Shown here piece after piece: positions 30,803 through 40,816 of a stretch of 64,000 bases of DNA. Position numbers and translations under genes: made by a program. Position 1 is the first letter of the stretch, and every line of letters begins with the position of its first letter. Origin of the DNA: Flectonema sp. DT1601 (Eukaryota > Euglenozoa > Diplonemea > Diplonemida > Diplonemidae); the NCBI GenBank assembly GCA_964019425.1, contig OZ025781.1, positions 998,501-1,062,500 of the forward strand, given 5' to 3'. The notes below the pieces were generated by a model. The model was given only the letters and a program-made list of their open reading frames with translations. It was not told where the DNA came from and did not search any database.

Positions 30803-31936
30803 TTATGGACTGCTATAAAGGTTCCAGTTTTTACTATTTTTGCCATTTGACACCTGAGTGAGTTCAGGAATTTCCTTAAACTGATTTCTCACGTACATAA
30901 TAATTGCTAATGCTGCAAACAGAAAAGCAACAGCACTACAAGTATAAAGCAAACTGATACTCTCTTCATCAGAGAGATTATTACTACTGCAATAGCGTTC
31001 TTTTGTTTTGGAATTTGTATTGCAAGTTTCATCGAAAGAACAAATACTGATACCACAAGACACACTGCTCTTACACATAGGAGTCATTCCTTGATGTGAA
31101 CGATCAATACATACTTCACCTTCAGAGCAGATAATACCGGCACAACTTGCAATACAAAAACTAGTTCCTAATGTGTTAGTGTAACATGTTTCAGTAGAAT
31201 CACATGAGGCGCTACCACATAAAATAGAACTTTTACAGGTTGGAGGCATTCCCTCATGTGAACGATCAACACAGGTTTCACATTCAGAGCATTCCCAACC
31301 CTCACAATTAGGAACACAGAAAGCTGGACCCTCTCCGTAGAATGGAGGATCAAAGCACGTCTGGTTTCTACTACACCAAACAGAACCACAAGGTGTACCA
31401 AGGTTATTACATATTGGTGGGTAGCCTTCTTCTAGTCTTTCAACACAAATAGTGTTTTGTGGACACCAAGTATTTTTACATGTTGCTAAACATGTTTGCG
31501 TGTCAGTGTGGCATACTTCATGAACGTCACAAATACTTCCACCGCATTTCAATTTAGGTTCACAATTTGGGTGTTTTCCTTCATGAGAATGATCTACGCA
31601 CGTCTCATCATCAGAACACTTCCAATTACGGCAATTAGGAATACACGTCGGGGAGTTGTTACTTTCTATGTAGCAACCCTCATCGAAGTTGCATCTGGTG
31701 GTTCCACAAGTTGAGTAATCAAGACAACGAGGTCCCAAACCTTCATCAGACCTGTCTTCACAAACTTTATTTGAAGGGCAATATGAAACACAATTTCTTA
31801 CACAATATCCTTCATTGTCATTTGGTTTGTAACACGTTTCCTTCGATGTGCAATCTTGATCTCTGCATTGCGATACTATGTCTTTAGCATTGGCAACTAA
31901 CAAGAGCGATGAAATTTTCAGTACATAACTTAACAT
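30803..31936 (-). CDS. cysteine-rich type I membrane protein
   Basis: A 377-residue protein when started at the ATG at 31936. A pyrimidine tract ending TTTTTCCCACAG lies 2 bases upstream of this ATG, so I prefer it to the upstream in-frame ATG at 31984. Signal peptide LSYVLKISSLLLVANA; then a Cys-rich ectodomain of four to five modules of about 45 residues, each with the pattern CG..C...E.CY...C...C....CS..E.CVDRSHEG..P.C; then a transmembrane helix (LLYTCSAVAFLFAALAIIMYV) and a short cytoplasmic tail. The repeated Cys spacing suggests disulphide-bonded, EGF-like modules, but I cannot assign a family. A CAG/GTGTCA near the end could be a splice donor giving another tail. Confidence 0.7.
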   Translation of the reverse strand: MLSYVLKISSLLLVANAKDIVSQCRDQDCTSKETCYKPNDNEGYCVRNCVSYCPSNKVCEDRSDEGLGPRCLDYSTCGTTRCNFDEGCYIESNNSPTCIPNCRNWKCSDDETCVDHSHEGKHPNCEPKLKCGGSICDVHEVCHTDTQTCLATCKNTWCPQNTICVERLEEGYPPICNNLGTPCGSVWCSRNQTCFDPPFYGEGPAFCVPNCEGWECSECETCVDRSHEGMPPTCKSSILCGSASCDSTETCYTNTLGTSFCIASCAGIICSEGEVCIDRSHQGMTPMCKSSVSCGISICSFDETCNTNSKTKERYCSSNNLSDEESISLLYTCSAVAFLFAALAIIMYVRNQFKEIPELTQVSNGKNSKNWNLYSSP

Positions 31937-31984
31937 AACTGTGGGAAAAAGAAAAAAAAATTGATAACTTTTTAGAAAAAGCAA

Positions 31985-32138
31985 CGTGGAACCAAACTAT
32001 TGTGAAATACCATTATCACGTTGAAGACCAAGGAACCGAACCAAAATAATAAAATACTTTTTTTTTTTTTTTTTTTAAATTTGTGTTTTGCCACTAGGAA
32101 TGTGCAAACAACAATAACAATAACAACAATAAAACAGA

Positions 32139-32170
<32 letters not shown>

Positions 32171-32731
32171 AATGGAAATTAATATTCTAGTGGCGGGTGG
32201 ACTCCCTTTTTTTTTTTTTTCCAAACCGACATAAGTCGGAGAAGAAACGATGCAGATTCAAAGCCGTTATTTATGATGGCTATGACTTACTTCCCTGTGC
32301 GACAGGATCCTATCTGCGTTCGACTAAAAATAAAAAGGCTCAATAAAAATTCGAATGTCTTTTTTTTTTTTTTTTTTGGAGGGAAAAGAAAAAAGAGGAA
32401 AAAAATATCCTGGGTCGTAGTGTATGTAATTTTATGCGCTTAAAAAAAAAAGGTTGCAAAACAAAAAAAAAAAAAAAAAAAAAAATTATAATAATAATAA
32501 ATAAAACATATTACAACTACAAGGCGAGTAAATCAGTTGTATGTTTCGATAAAAAATTATTCAAAAGACAATAGATACTAATTCGAATACATACAGATAA
32601 ACTCATTTCTGTAGAGTGTAGGTATGTAGTAAGTAGATAATCCACATGTTATTATTTCTGTTTTCATTATCGGGGGGTAATGACTATTCTACAGTCTGTA
32701 AAGACTGAACTCCCTGAAGATTTTAGTTTTC
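31985..32731. other. low-complexity spacer
   Basis: Long T and A tracts (for example near 32060, 32145, 32205, 32360 and 32465). No gene. Confidence 0.5.
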
Positions 32732-35700
32732 TCACATTCCACTTCTCCAAGCTTTTTGGATTATTACAGCGGCTTCAGCTTCGAGTAGCGTCTTTCTGTT
32801 TTTATCATGAGCTTGTTGTTTGTTGATCATTGCTGCGTGTGCTTGAAGCCTCCTAACCCAGCATTGAATCCTTACAGCAGCCTGATCGCGTTCCTTAGCG
32901 CTGTGCTTTTGACCAACTGTTGGACCTCCGAGATGAGAGAAGGTAGAGTTTGCTGGGTACAGTCGACGGTTTTGATCATCAGTTTCCGCTCGAGCCTTCT
33001 TCTCTCTGATGATTGCAACGCGAGAACGATCGCGGTATCCGCGATACATCTTTTGAATGAATGAAGCTGATTCTTGTTGTTTGTTTTCAGCTTTTAATTC
33101 CAACTTATCGCATAGGATCCCAGCAGTGTATCTTTTGGCGCATACCAATCTCCAGAAAGATTGAATTACTACGACAGCTGAGTCCATGTTTTCTTCCTTT
33201 TGTAACTCTTTGAGTACGGATTCTCTGTGTGTTGCTTTCATGTGTTTAATAATACGACGTCCTACTCTACCACGTTGTAATGATTGAATCTTAATAGTCG
33301 CGTCTTCTATTTTCTGAGACTTGTTTTTATGTAGACGAGATCTCTTTACGTACCAAGCTTGTTGAATTATTGTAGCTGCTTTGTTTCGTCCTCGGAGTAT
33401 TCTTACTCTTTTAACGCATTTTAAAGCTTGTAATTTTCTTACCCAAGATTGAATTTTGATCACAGCTGCGATTCGTTTGTTCTTCCTCGCTTCAGTTTCC
33501 AATATAACTGCTCTTCCTGTTCTGGCTTCCATTTCCCAAAAGAGTTGCTGTACTACTGAAGAAGGATCTTCTGTTGCTTCGTATTCGTGGATTTCTTTTT
33601 GCCTCTTTTCAAGTTTTTGTTTTCTTACAAAATTTGATTTTTTGATAGCAAAGAATCTTCTCACTGCCAACTGGATTGTCAAGACTGCGTCGTTTTGTTG
33701 TTTTGCATGTCTTTGTTCCTTTTCTTGTTTCTGACGGAGTTCGTAGCGGAGACCCTTTACATAGAGTCTATCGCTGTATCCGCGATACGATGCCTGAATA
33801 GTAATAGCTGCTCCAGATTGAATTGAAAGTCCGTATCGACGTTGTTCTTCAATTTCTCTTTCTAATGATTTAATTATGAATTGATTTCTCATCATTTGAG
33901 ATAGAATTGATCGAGCTGCAGCTTGAGCCAGTAACAGACAACGTTCAAAGGCTGCAGCTTCAAGCTTAGCCCTCATGTAACTTGCTTCTTTAATGGAACG
34001 CTTTTTATGAGCCTCATCAATGGAACAACGTTGTCTCCACCAACATTGAAGGTGAATGGCAGCATCAGTGTGAATAGCCTTCTCTTCGCGAAGCATTTGA
34101 GCGTATTCTTGAGCAAGGATTCCTCTCCAAAAGGTTTGTAACTTTACGATTGCTGTTTTCTTATCTCTTACAAGTTGTGCTCGAGTGCACAGTTCTTTTT
34201 CTATTTCTCTTCTGAACATTACCGTTCGTACATTTCTTTGAATTAAAAGAGCAGCAGCAGTTCGGGTATTAAATGTATCCCAACGACCTGTTGCGACTTT
34301 TCGTCCTTCATTACCTCTCCATAGAGATTGAATTTGGAGTGCAGCTTCCTCACGACGTTGTTGTTTTGCTTTTTCCAAGTGGATCTTACCGTAGTACTCT
34401 TCCAGACGTTGTAGCTCAGCTTTGCATAACATGTTGCGGACAGCTCTTTGAATTTTAATGGCGGCGTGACGTTGTTTCTTTTGTTGACGACATAGAAGCA
34501 GGTCTTCTTTCTTTGCAACTGCTACCACGACTTTAAGAAATCTTTGAAGGGTTCGCGTAGACTGGTCTCTGAGAAACCTTCTTGCAAGTTCATTTCGTGC
34601 GAGAAACCGTCTCGCTATAACTTGAATTTTAAGAGCAGCTTTACTGTGAGTTCGAAGTGTTTCCTCCTCCATTCTGACTCGTTCATCCAGCTTCTGCAGG
34701 ATTCGCAATTCCCGCCTTGCCAAATGACATCTTATTTGCCTTTGGATTGTACCAGCTGCAAGGTGCTTTTTATCTAATTTAGCCCTCTCTACAGCAGATT
34801 TTTTTCGACCCACGTTTCCTCTGCTCCATGCCTGGATAGTTATGGTTGCTTTGGTACGTCTTTCAGCTTCAAGCCTTTCGCGTTTCTTATTTTGATGATA
34901 GACTTCAGTCTCTCGCTTTCTTTTCTTGTCTAGATATTCGTACCAGGCTGATTGGATTATACGTGCTGAAGGTTCAAGTTTTACTTCCGCTCTCTTCACA
35001 ACTAACAACTTCTGGGCGAGGAACCTTCGGAAACAGTGTTGGATGGTTGTTGCGTGCTCGTGTACTCTTCGGTTTTGAAGTTTTAACGAAACACTTACCT
35101 GCCTCGCTTGGAAGCACTTGTAGAAGCGTTGGATTTGAGCTGCAGCTTTAGCAACCTGATTTTCGTGAGTCGTAAAGAGCATCTGTCTGCGGAGGCGGGT
35201 GACTTGTATTCTTGAAAGGCTACTTCTGATAAAGCGCTGCAATATAAATATAGCGTCACGTACTTTATTTTCTCTGCCGCGATCAAGTGTTCCCCTGAGC
35301 TTTCTTCGGTACCAGACTCTGGCAAGCATTCCACGTGCGCGCTTTTGAATAGAACACGCGGCGATGTGTTTAGACACTAAGTCATCTTGTTCTAATTTCC
35401 TTTGATTTCTATCTTTTTCAGAGACCCACCACTTCTGTAGTTTTCTAACTGCGCTATTTACGAGTCTTTTATGAATCTCATCACTTAGTCGTAGGTCCTG
35501 TTCCTTACGTAGCATGTCTTGCTCTATAGCCATTCGGTATCGTCGCCATGCTGTTTGGATGGTCTTGGCGCAACACTGTCGTCGCATTGCTTTAGAACGT
35601 TTGATTCGTTGAAGAGATTGCTGTGTAAAGTGATACTTCGCTCTTCGTTGAATTTTCGCTGCAGCTTTATTGCGTCTGGTTAGTTCAATAGCTTCAGCTC

Positions 35701-37192
35701 TATCGAATGCTAGTTGTGTACGCCTCTTATCTTGATGGACTCTACTGAGATATGATCTAATAACAGATTGAATTGTTAGAGCTGCACTCTCCCATCTGGA
35801 GATTGTTTCTCGTGCTATGTATCCCCTGTACACTTTTTGAATCTTTCTCGCTGCTATTCTATATCTCTTCATTTCGTCTGCCTTCAGTCCGGCACACATT
35901 CTTTCATACATCAACTTAGCCATCTCTTCTCGTCGTTTTCTTTCTTGTTCTTGTTCTCTTCGCAACTTTAGTTGCTTTTCATGTTGAAATATTCTTTTTG
36001 CGAGCATCTTTTGCCTCTCTTCTTTGCTATTGCGCATCTTTAGCTTATTTTGTCGTAAAAGCATTCTTTCTGTGTGTCGTTGAGTAGAACTTGCTAAACT
36101 ATTACCTTCTTTGGGCGGTTTTGGATGTACCGAACGAGGCGGAGCAGTTGCAGCAGCAGGTGAGGGAGCGAATGAATTCTTTCTTGGAAATTGCTTAAGT
36201 GATGAGACAGCAGGTAGAGTCGCATGAACCCGAGGTGCTCGTTTAACTGGTTTTATTGTAGACGGGGGAGCTGGTTGACCGCGAGGTGGATGTGTGCTCG
36301 CTTTTGGAGTAATGTGGATATCAGAATGACCTTGACTACCAATATCGTCAAGTAATGATGAAATATCTATTCCTCTTTTAAAAACTGTGTGAGTCTTGTA
36401 TCGGACTAAGCTATCCTGAACCGCATGAGTCGTTGGGTGATCTGGACCAAGCTCAGTCATCGCTGTTTGTAAGGCTTGTGAGAAGGTAGTGTAAGCTTTG
36501 CGAACATTATTTTTATCATCTGAAAATTCTTGAGCAACACCAAGGTTGTGTTGAGCAACGACTAACATATGATTTTGATCAGTTGGACCAGATTGAATGC
36601 GAGGCATCGATAATCGTAATCTGACTATTGATCTCACGGCATTCTCTGCTGCAGTAAGAGCTTCTGAATTACGACCAACTTTTATTAATACGGAGCATAA
36701 GTTCATTGCTGTAGCTGGTGCAACACCGCCCATACTTTCCTCCATGTGCATTGCTGTTTCTAATTGTGCCAGAGATTCTTCAAAGTTGCCACGTCGTTTC
36801 TCCATACAGCCGATATTGTTAAATGTTGCTGACCGTAGTTTCATCCGAGCTGGTTCATTTTCTGGAGAGAAACAATTTCTGTCTGGTGTCGCAGCCCCTT
36901 CTGTTAGAGCCAAGGCCTTTCTAAATACTAACTGAGCAATTTGATATTTGTCTTCCTTGAAACTATTAACACCGCAGTGATTATAATCAGCTACCAACCT
37001 TTCAACTATATCCTGCACGTCTTGTCCTTCTTCCCTTCTGAGAATCATCGCCGTTTCACGTGCCTTAAGATGCTCCATGTGATCACCTTCTGCAAGTAAT
37101 CTGCTCGCAATTTCTTCTAAAAACGCGATTTTATCGCTACTCATATCAAATACATTAACGGCACCGCCTGCATCCTCAGCAGATGCCTCCAT
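32732..37192 (-). CDS. large TPR + multi-IQ-motif protein
   Basis: A 1486-residue intronless protein. Residues about 60-270 form TPR-like helical repeats (ATFNNIGCMEKRRGNFEESL, ALQTAMTELGPDHPTTHAV). A Pro/Ser-rich linker and a charged coiled coil follow (about 300-440). From about residue 445 to the C-terminus I count roughly 27 IQ motifs (for example ARKIQKVYRGYIAR, ALKIQVIARRFLAR, AIKIQRAVRNML, ATIKIQSLQRGRVGRR). IQ motifs bind calmodulin or related light chains, so this is likely a long cytoskeletal or flagellar scaffold whose shape follows calcium/calmodulin state. It resembles ASPM and other IQ-array proteins only in that array; there is no calponin-homology or motor domain, so no orthology is claimed. 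Confidence 0.8.
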   Translation of the reverse strand: MEASAEDAGGAVNVFDMSSDKIAFLEEIASRLLAEGDHMEHLKARETAMILRREEGQDVQDIVERLVADYNHCGVNSFKEDKYQIAQLVFRKALALTEGAATPDRNCFSPENEPARMKLRSATFNNIGCMEKRRGNFEESLAQLETAMHMEESMGGVAPATAMNLCSVLIKVGRNSEALTAAENAVRSIVRLRLSMPRIQSGPTDQNHMLVVAQHNLGVAQEFSDDKNNVRKAYTTFSQALQTAMTELGPDHPTTHAVQDSLVRYKTHTVFKRGIDISSLLDDIGSQGHSDIHITPKASTHPPRGQPAPPSTIKPVKRAPRVHATLPAVSSLKQFPRKNSFAPSPAAATAPPRSVHPKPPKEGNSLASSTQRHTERMLLRQNKLKMRNSKEERQKMLAKRIFQHEKQLKLRREQEQERKRREEMAKLMYERMCAGLKADEMKRYRIAARKIQKVYRGYIARETISRWESAALTIQSVIRSYLSRVHQDKRRTQLAFDRAEAIELTRRNKAAAKIQRRAKYHFTQQSLQRIKRSKAMRRQCCAKTIQTAWRRYRMAIEQDMLRKEQDLRLSDEIHKRLVNSAVRKLQKWWVSEKDRNQRKLEQDDLVSKHIAACSIQKRARGMLARVWYRRKLRGTLDRGRENKVRDAIFILQRFIRSSLSRIQVTRLRRQMLFTTHENQVAKAAAQIQRFYKCFQARQVSVSLKLQNRRVHEHATTIQHCFRRFLAQKLLVVKRAEVKLEPSARIIQSAWYEYLDKKRKRETEVYHQNKKRERLEAERRTKATITIQAWSRGNVGRKKSAVERAKLDKKHLAAGTIQRQIRCHLARRELRILQKLDERVRMEEETLRTHSKAALKIQVIARRFLARNELARRFLRDQSTRTLQRFLKVVVAVAKKEDLLLCRQQKKQRHAAIKIQRAVRNMLCKAELQRLEEYYGKIHLEKAKQQRREEAALQIQSLWRGNEGRKVATGRWDTFNTRTAAALLIQRNVRTVMFRREIEKELCTRAQLVRDKKTAIVKLQTFWRGILAQEYAQMLREEKAIHTDAAIHLQCWWRQRCSIDEAHKKRSIKEASYMRAKLEAAAFERCLLLAQAAARSILSQMMRNQFIIKSLEREIEEQRRYGLSIQSGAAITIQASYRGYSDRLYVKGLRYELRQKQEKEQRHAKQQNDAVLTIQLAVRRFFAIKKSNFVRKQKLEKRQKEIHEYEATEDPSSVVQQLFWEMEARTGRAVILETEARKNKRIAAVIKIQSWVRKLQALKCVKRVRILRGRNKAATIIQQAWYVKRSRLHKNKSQKIEDATIKIQSLQRGRVGRRIIKHMKATHRESVLKELQKEENMDSAVVVIQSFWRLVCAKRYTAGILCDKLELKAENKQQESASFIQKMYRGYRDRSRVAIIREKKARAETDDQNRRLYPANSTFSHLGGPTVGQKHSAKERDQAAVRIQCWVRRLQAHAAMINKQQAHDKNRKTLLEAEAAVIIQKAWRSGM

Positions 37193-38203
37193 AGTTTCTT
37201 AACTTGATTCCCCTTTGCAGGGCCTTTTGATGAGGATAACATTAAAATATTTAAAACAACAAGTGGCTTTGTGGAACAGCTGTTTTCTTTCTTACCTTTT
37301 ATGTACCTGAGGAAGAAAGGAAGCGAGTGTAATATACGTGTTAATGAATCCCAATTCATTACTAATGATAGCAAAAGAAGATAAAAATTGGGGGTTTTCG
37401 GGAAAATGGAAAACGAGGGACAGCTGAAACAAAAAAAAAACAAAAAAAAACAATAATCGATTGATGGCTCACAAGGAGGAGGTTTTTTTGTATTTCAGAA
37501 CAAGAAGAAGATAGCAGGTAACATTACAGAAAAATCGCATTGCTTGCCGACCCACATTCTCAGCATGCGTGTGATTGGGGGAAATAAGGGCATCACGCAA
37601 TTATACACCACAAGGGTGCTTTTTTTTTTTTTTTTTTTTTTTTTTTCACCTAAGGTCGTGTGTCGCGCAATTAACAAAGTCTGTTTTTTTTCTGTTGTGT
37701 TTTTATTCTTTTTTTTTTTTTTTTTTTCAATTCCTCCGTTAGTTGTAATATTTTTCGAAGGTGAGAAAAAAAAAAAGAAAAAAAAAGAAAAGAAAAATCC
37801 GCAGGAAGTCGAGCGGAACTCCTCCTTGAGTGAGAGAACTAAACATGTCTCTCAAAAATGCCATTTTATCCCTTAAAAAAGCTGTTGTTTGGTTACTCAC
37901 TAAGTTTACAGCTTTGATTCGAACAAACTAGCGCCGTAGTATTCGCAGGTGCTCTACGCATCTATCGTCAACTAGTCACTTTAATAAATTGGGTGCGGGA
38001 TGCTGGAAAAGTACAAATAAAGGCACAATAAACACAAACGATTTTTCTTATTTTGGGAGCAGGGGAAGCGGAAGGGGAGTGAACAACGGGATGGGAAGGG
38101 TTTGGGAAACATATAAACTACGGAGAATCAGCAATAAGTACTTTAAAAACAAGGCTGAATATACATTAGTAGGAAATCAATCAGATGTCACAGACGAAGA
38201 GGT
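37193..38203. other. low-complexity spacer
   Basis: Contains T23 at about 37620 and further T and A tracts at 37710-37800. No gene supported. Confidence 0.5.
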
Positions 38204-38977
38204 CTACTTCTCTTCAACAGCCTCAACAGCCTTAAGTTCATCACCATCACCATCGATGGTTCTGATGTATGGGAACTCACAAAGAGCATCCGATACCAAC
38301 AAACAAACAATCGCCACCAATGAGATCCCAAGTGCGACTCCGTAGAAAGCAACAGCGTATCCGTAAGAGAAGATGAAGTTAATCTGAATGGTGTCATCCC
38401 ATCCTCTCAATAATCTGGTGAACTCTCTACAGTTCAAGTTCTGGTTGTAAAAGAAGGCAGTCGCAATGACAGCGATGAAGTAGAAGATCGCTGCGAATCC
38501 GTGAGTAACAACACAGGCCAATCCGTATTTACGGCCTCCAACGTTACCACCGACAACTGAGAAACCAAGAGCGAAGGCTGCACTGAAAGCAGCAATGATG
38601 GTGGCTCCACAGACGAGCTCACCAACGTGCTGGATCTCACAGTCGTAAAGGTGCATAAAGTGAGCTGGACGGCTGTTGTATCCCAAAAGGTTGTTGCTGG
38701 TCAAGTTAAGGAATTCACTGTAACGCTTACCATGAGTCCATTGGTTTCCGTAGATGTCATAGTAAGCACCAATTCCGTATGGGAATCCAATTAATGGAAT
38801 GTCTTTAATAAATACTGGCTCAGCAGCCTCTGGGTTTCCAATCGTCTTAACGTCATTTCTCAACTCGAATAAACTCTTTCCATCAATCAGAGTCATTATC
38901 ATGAAGAGGAGGCCAACAGCTGCCACGAAGGCACTGATGATGAATGCCTTCGATGGGGTGGTCATTTTCTTTGCCAT
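38204..38977 (-). CDS. four-TM claudin-like membrane protein, copy 1
   Basis: A 257-residue protein with four predicted helices, at about 9-31, 121-143, 153-176 and 204-228. The first extracellular loop is large (32-120, with an N-glycosylation site NLT at 91) and the second short, which is the claudin/PMP22/amastin-type layout. The tail is acidic. No diagnostic claudin W-GLW-C-C or amastin signature is present, so only the topology class is claimed. The copy at 39597-40373 is nearly identical. Upstream, CTCTCTAACTCTATTTC and AAAAACAG about 20 bases before the ATG look like a splice-acceptor region. Confidence 0.7.
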   Translation of the reverse strand: MAKKMTTPSKAFIISAFVAAVGLLFMIMTLIDGKSLFELRNDVKTIGNPEAAEPVFIKDIPLIGFPYGIGAYYDIYGNQWTHGKRYSEFLNLTSNNLLGYNSRPAHFMHLYDCEIQHVGELVCGATIIAAFSAAFALGFSVVGGNVGGRKYGLACVVTHGFAAIFYFIAVIATAFFYNQNLNCREFTRLLRGWDDTIQINFIFSYGYAVAFYGVALGISLVAIVCLLVSDALCEFPYIRTIDGDGDELKAVEAVEEK

Positions 38978-39596
38978 CTTACTTGTGATAAGAGAGATCT
39001 GTTTTTTATGAAATAGAGTTAGAGAGAAGTAACAAAAACAATGAAGAAACAGAATCAGAGATGTAACCTCTCACCCCAGTACATCACACACAGAAACCCT
39101 GATGAAAAGAATAATAATAAAACATTAGTAATATAAAGAACAGCATTAACATAAAAAGAAATTGATGGCAAACTAACCACATGACTTGAATAAGAAAAGA
39201 GGGAACGGGGCACACATCCGATCCACGATAGGTGTTTCGGAGGTTGCGGGTTTTTTTTTTTTTTTTTTTCGACATCCACTGCAATATAAAATCACCTTCA
39301 AGGGAACACACAGTAACAATGTGTTGTCATCCATGCAGAAAGAAAACCCAATTGGTAAAGTCACACGCAAACACAGACTCTCGAATTCACTTTATTTTTT
39401 CCTTCTAGCATCGTGGGTGGGTTGGAAGGGACGGGTACATATTGGGCATTTTAACAAAGCTAATGCAAGGCTACAAAGAAGCGATCGTTCAGACACCATT
39501 CTGATGTCTTAATTGGGAAGCAATTGAAAACGACCACAACAATTACGGTTTCCCTTTTGAACATTGAAATCAATCAGATGTCACAGACGAAGAGGT
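38978..39596. other. spacer between claudin-like copies
   Basis: Contains a T20 tract near 39250. Only the last about 26 bases before the stop of each gene are shared; this spacer has no counterpart 5' of the other copy. No gene. Confidence 0.5.
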
Positions 39597-40373
39597 CTAC
39601 TTCTCTTCTTCAACAGCCTCAACAGCCTTAAGTTCATCACCATCACCATCGATGGTTCTGATGTATGGGAACTCACAAAGAGCATCCGATACCAACAAAC
39701 AAACAATCGCCACCAATGAGATCCCAAGTGCGACTCCGTAGAAAGCAACAGCGTATCCGTAAGAGAAGATGAAGTTAATCTGAATGGTGTCATCCCATCC
39801 TCTCAATAATCTGGTGAACTCTCTACAGTTCAAGTTCTGGTTGTAAAAGAAGGCAGTCGCAATGACAGCGATGAAGTAGAAGATCGCTGCGAATCCGTGA
39901 GTAACAACACAAGCCAATCCGTATTTACGGCCTCCAACGTTACCACCGACAACTGAGAAACCAAGAGCGAAGGCTGCGCTGAAAGCAGCAATGATGGTGG
40001 CTCCACAGACGAGCTCACCAACGTGCTGGATCTCACAGTCGTAAAGGTGCATAAAGTGAGCTGGACGGCTGTTGTATCCCAAAAGGTTGTTGCTGGTCAA
40101 GTTAAGGAATTCACTGTAACGCTTACCATGAGTCCATTGGTTTCCGTAGATGTCATAGTAAGCACCAATTCCGTATGGGAATCCAATTAATGGAATGTCT
40201 TTAATAAATACTGGCTCAGCAGCCTCTGGGTTTCCAATCGTCTTAACGTCATTTCTCAACTCGAATAAACTCTTTCCATCAATCAGAGTCATTATCATGA
40301 AGAGGAGGCCAACAGCTGCCACGAAGGCACTGATGATGAATGCCTTCGATGGGGTGGTCATTTTCTTTGCCAT
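39597..40373 (-). CDS. four-TM claudin-like membrane protein, copy 2
   Basis: A 258-residue tandem paralogue of the gene at 38204-38977. The proteins differ only by one extra Glu in the tail, from a CTT insertion on the plus strand. A handful of silent changes exist. Identity extends about 26 bp past the stop but breaks off immediately upstream of the ATG, so the two have different 5' flanks and possibly different expression. Upstream, TTCACTTCACCTGTAG lies about 22 bases before the ATG as a possible splice acceptor. Confidence 0.7.
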   Translation of the reverse strand: MAKKMTTPSKAFIISAFVAAVGLLFMIMTLIDGKSLFELRNDVKTIGNPEAAEPVFIKDIPLIGFPYGIGAYYDIYGNQWTHGKRYSEFLNLTSNNLLGYNSRPAHFMHLYDCEIQHVGELVCGATIIAAFSAAFALGFSVVGGNVGGRKYGLACVVTHGFAAIFYFIAVIATAFFYNQNLNCREFTRLLRGWDDTIQINFIFSYGYAVAFYGVALGISLVAIVCLLVSDALCEFPYIRTIDGDGDELKAVEAVEEEK

Positions 40374-40624
40374 TTTTGATACGATGCGAAATGCTACAGG
40401 TGAAGTGAATATTATACCATAAAACTATTCATTTATAATAACAACACAGAGAAGTGAATACAACACAATGCCTTCTCTAGATGGTCGCAACATATTTCTG
40501 TTATGTTCAAAAAGAAAAAATAATAATAACTACTTTTTCACTAGGACTCCTTACTTTACTGCTTGATGATAAAAATGATACGTAACTGTGGCTACTCAAA
40601 AATGACGTCGCCATCTTTTTCTTC

Positions 40625-40656
<32 letters not shown>

Positions 40657-40816
40657 GTCTTCGTTCTTTCCCCCTCAACGCTTATGGCCCTCACTGCATT
40701 CTAGTTGAACCATTGTGGTTCAACTTATGAAAGAACTACTGCTGGGATGAGACCACGTAATTAAGTAAAAGATCAACAAACAAGAATTATAAAACAACTG
40801 AGATTAGATTGATTTC
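40374..40816. other. low-complexity spacer
   Basis: T26-type tract at about 40630. No gene. Confidence 0.5.

Noticed and set aside
30571-30846. 91-codon minus-strand frame beside the Cys-rich gene
   Set aside because: No domain and no convincing splice link; it may be 3' UTR or an alternative tail, so not called.
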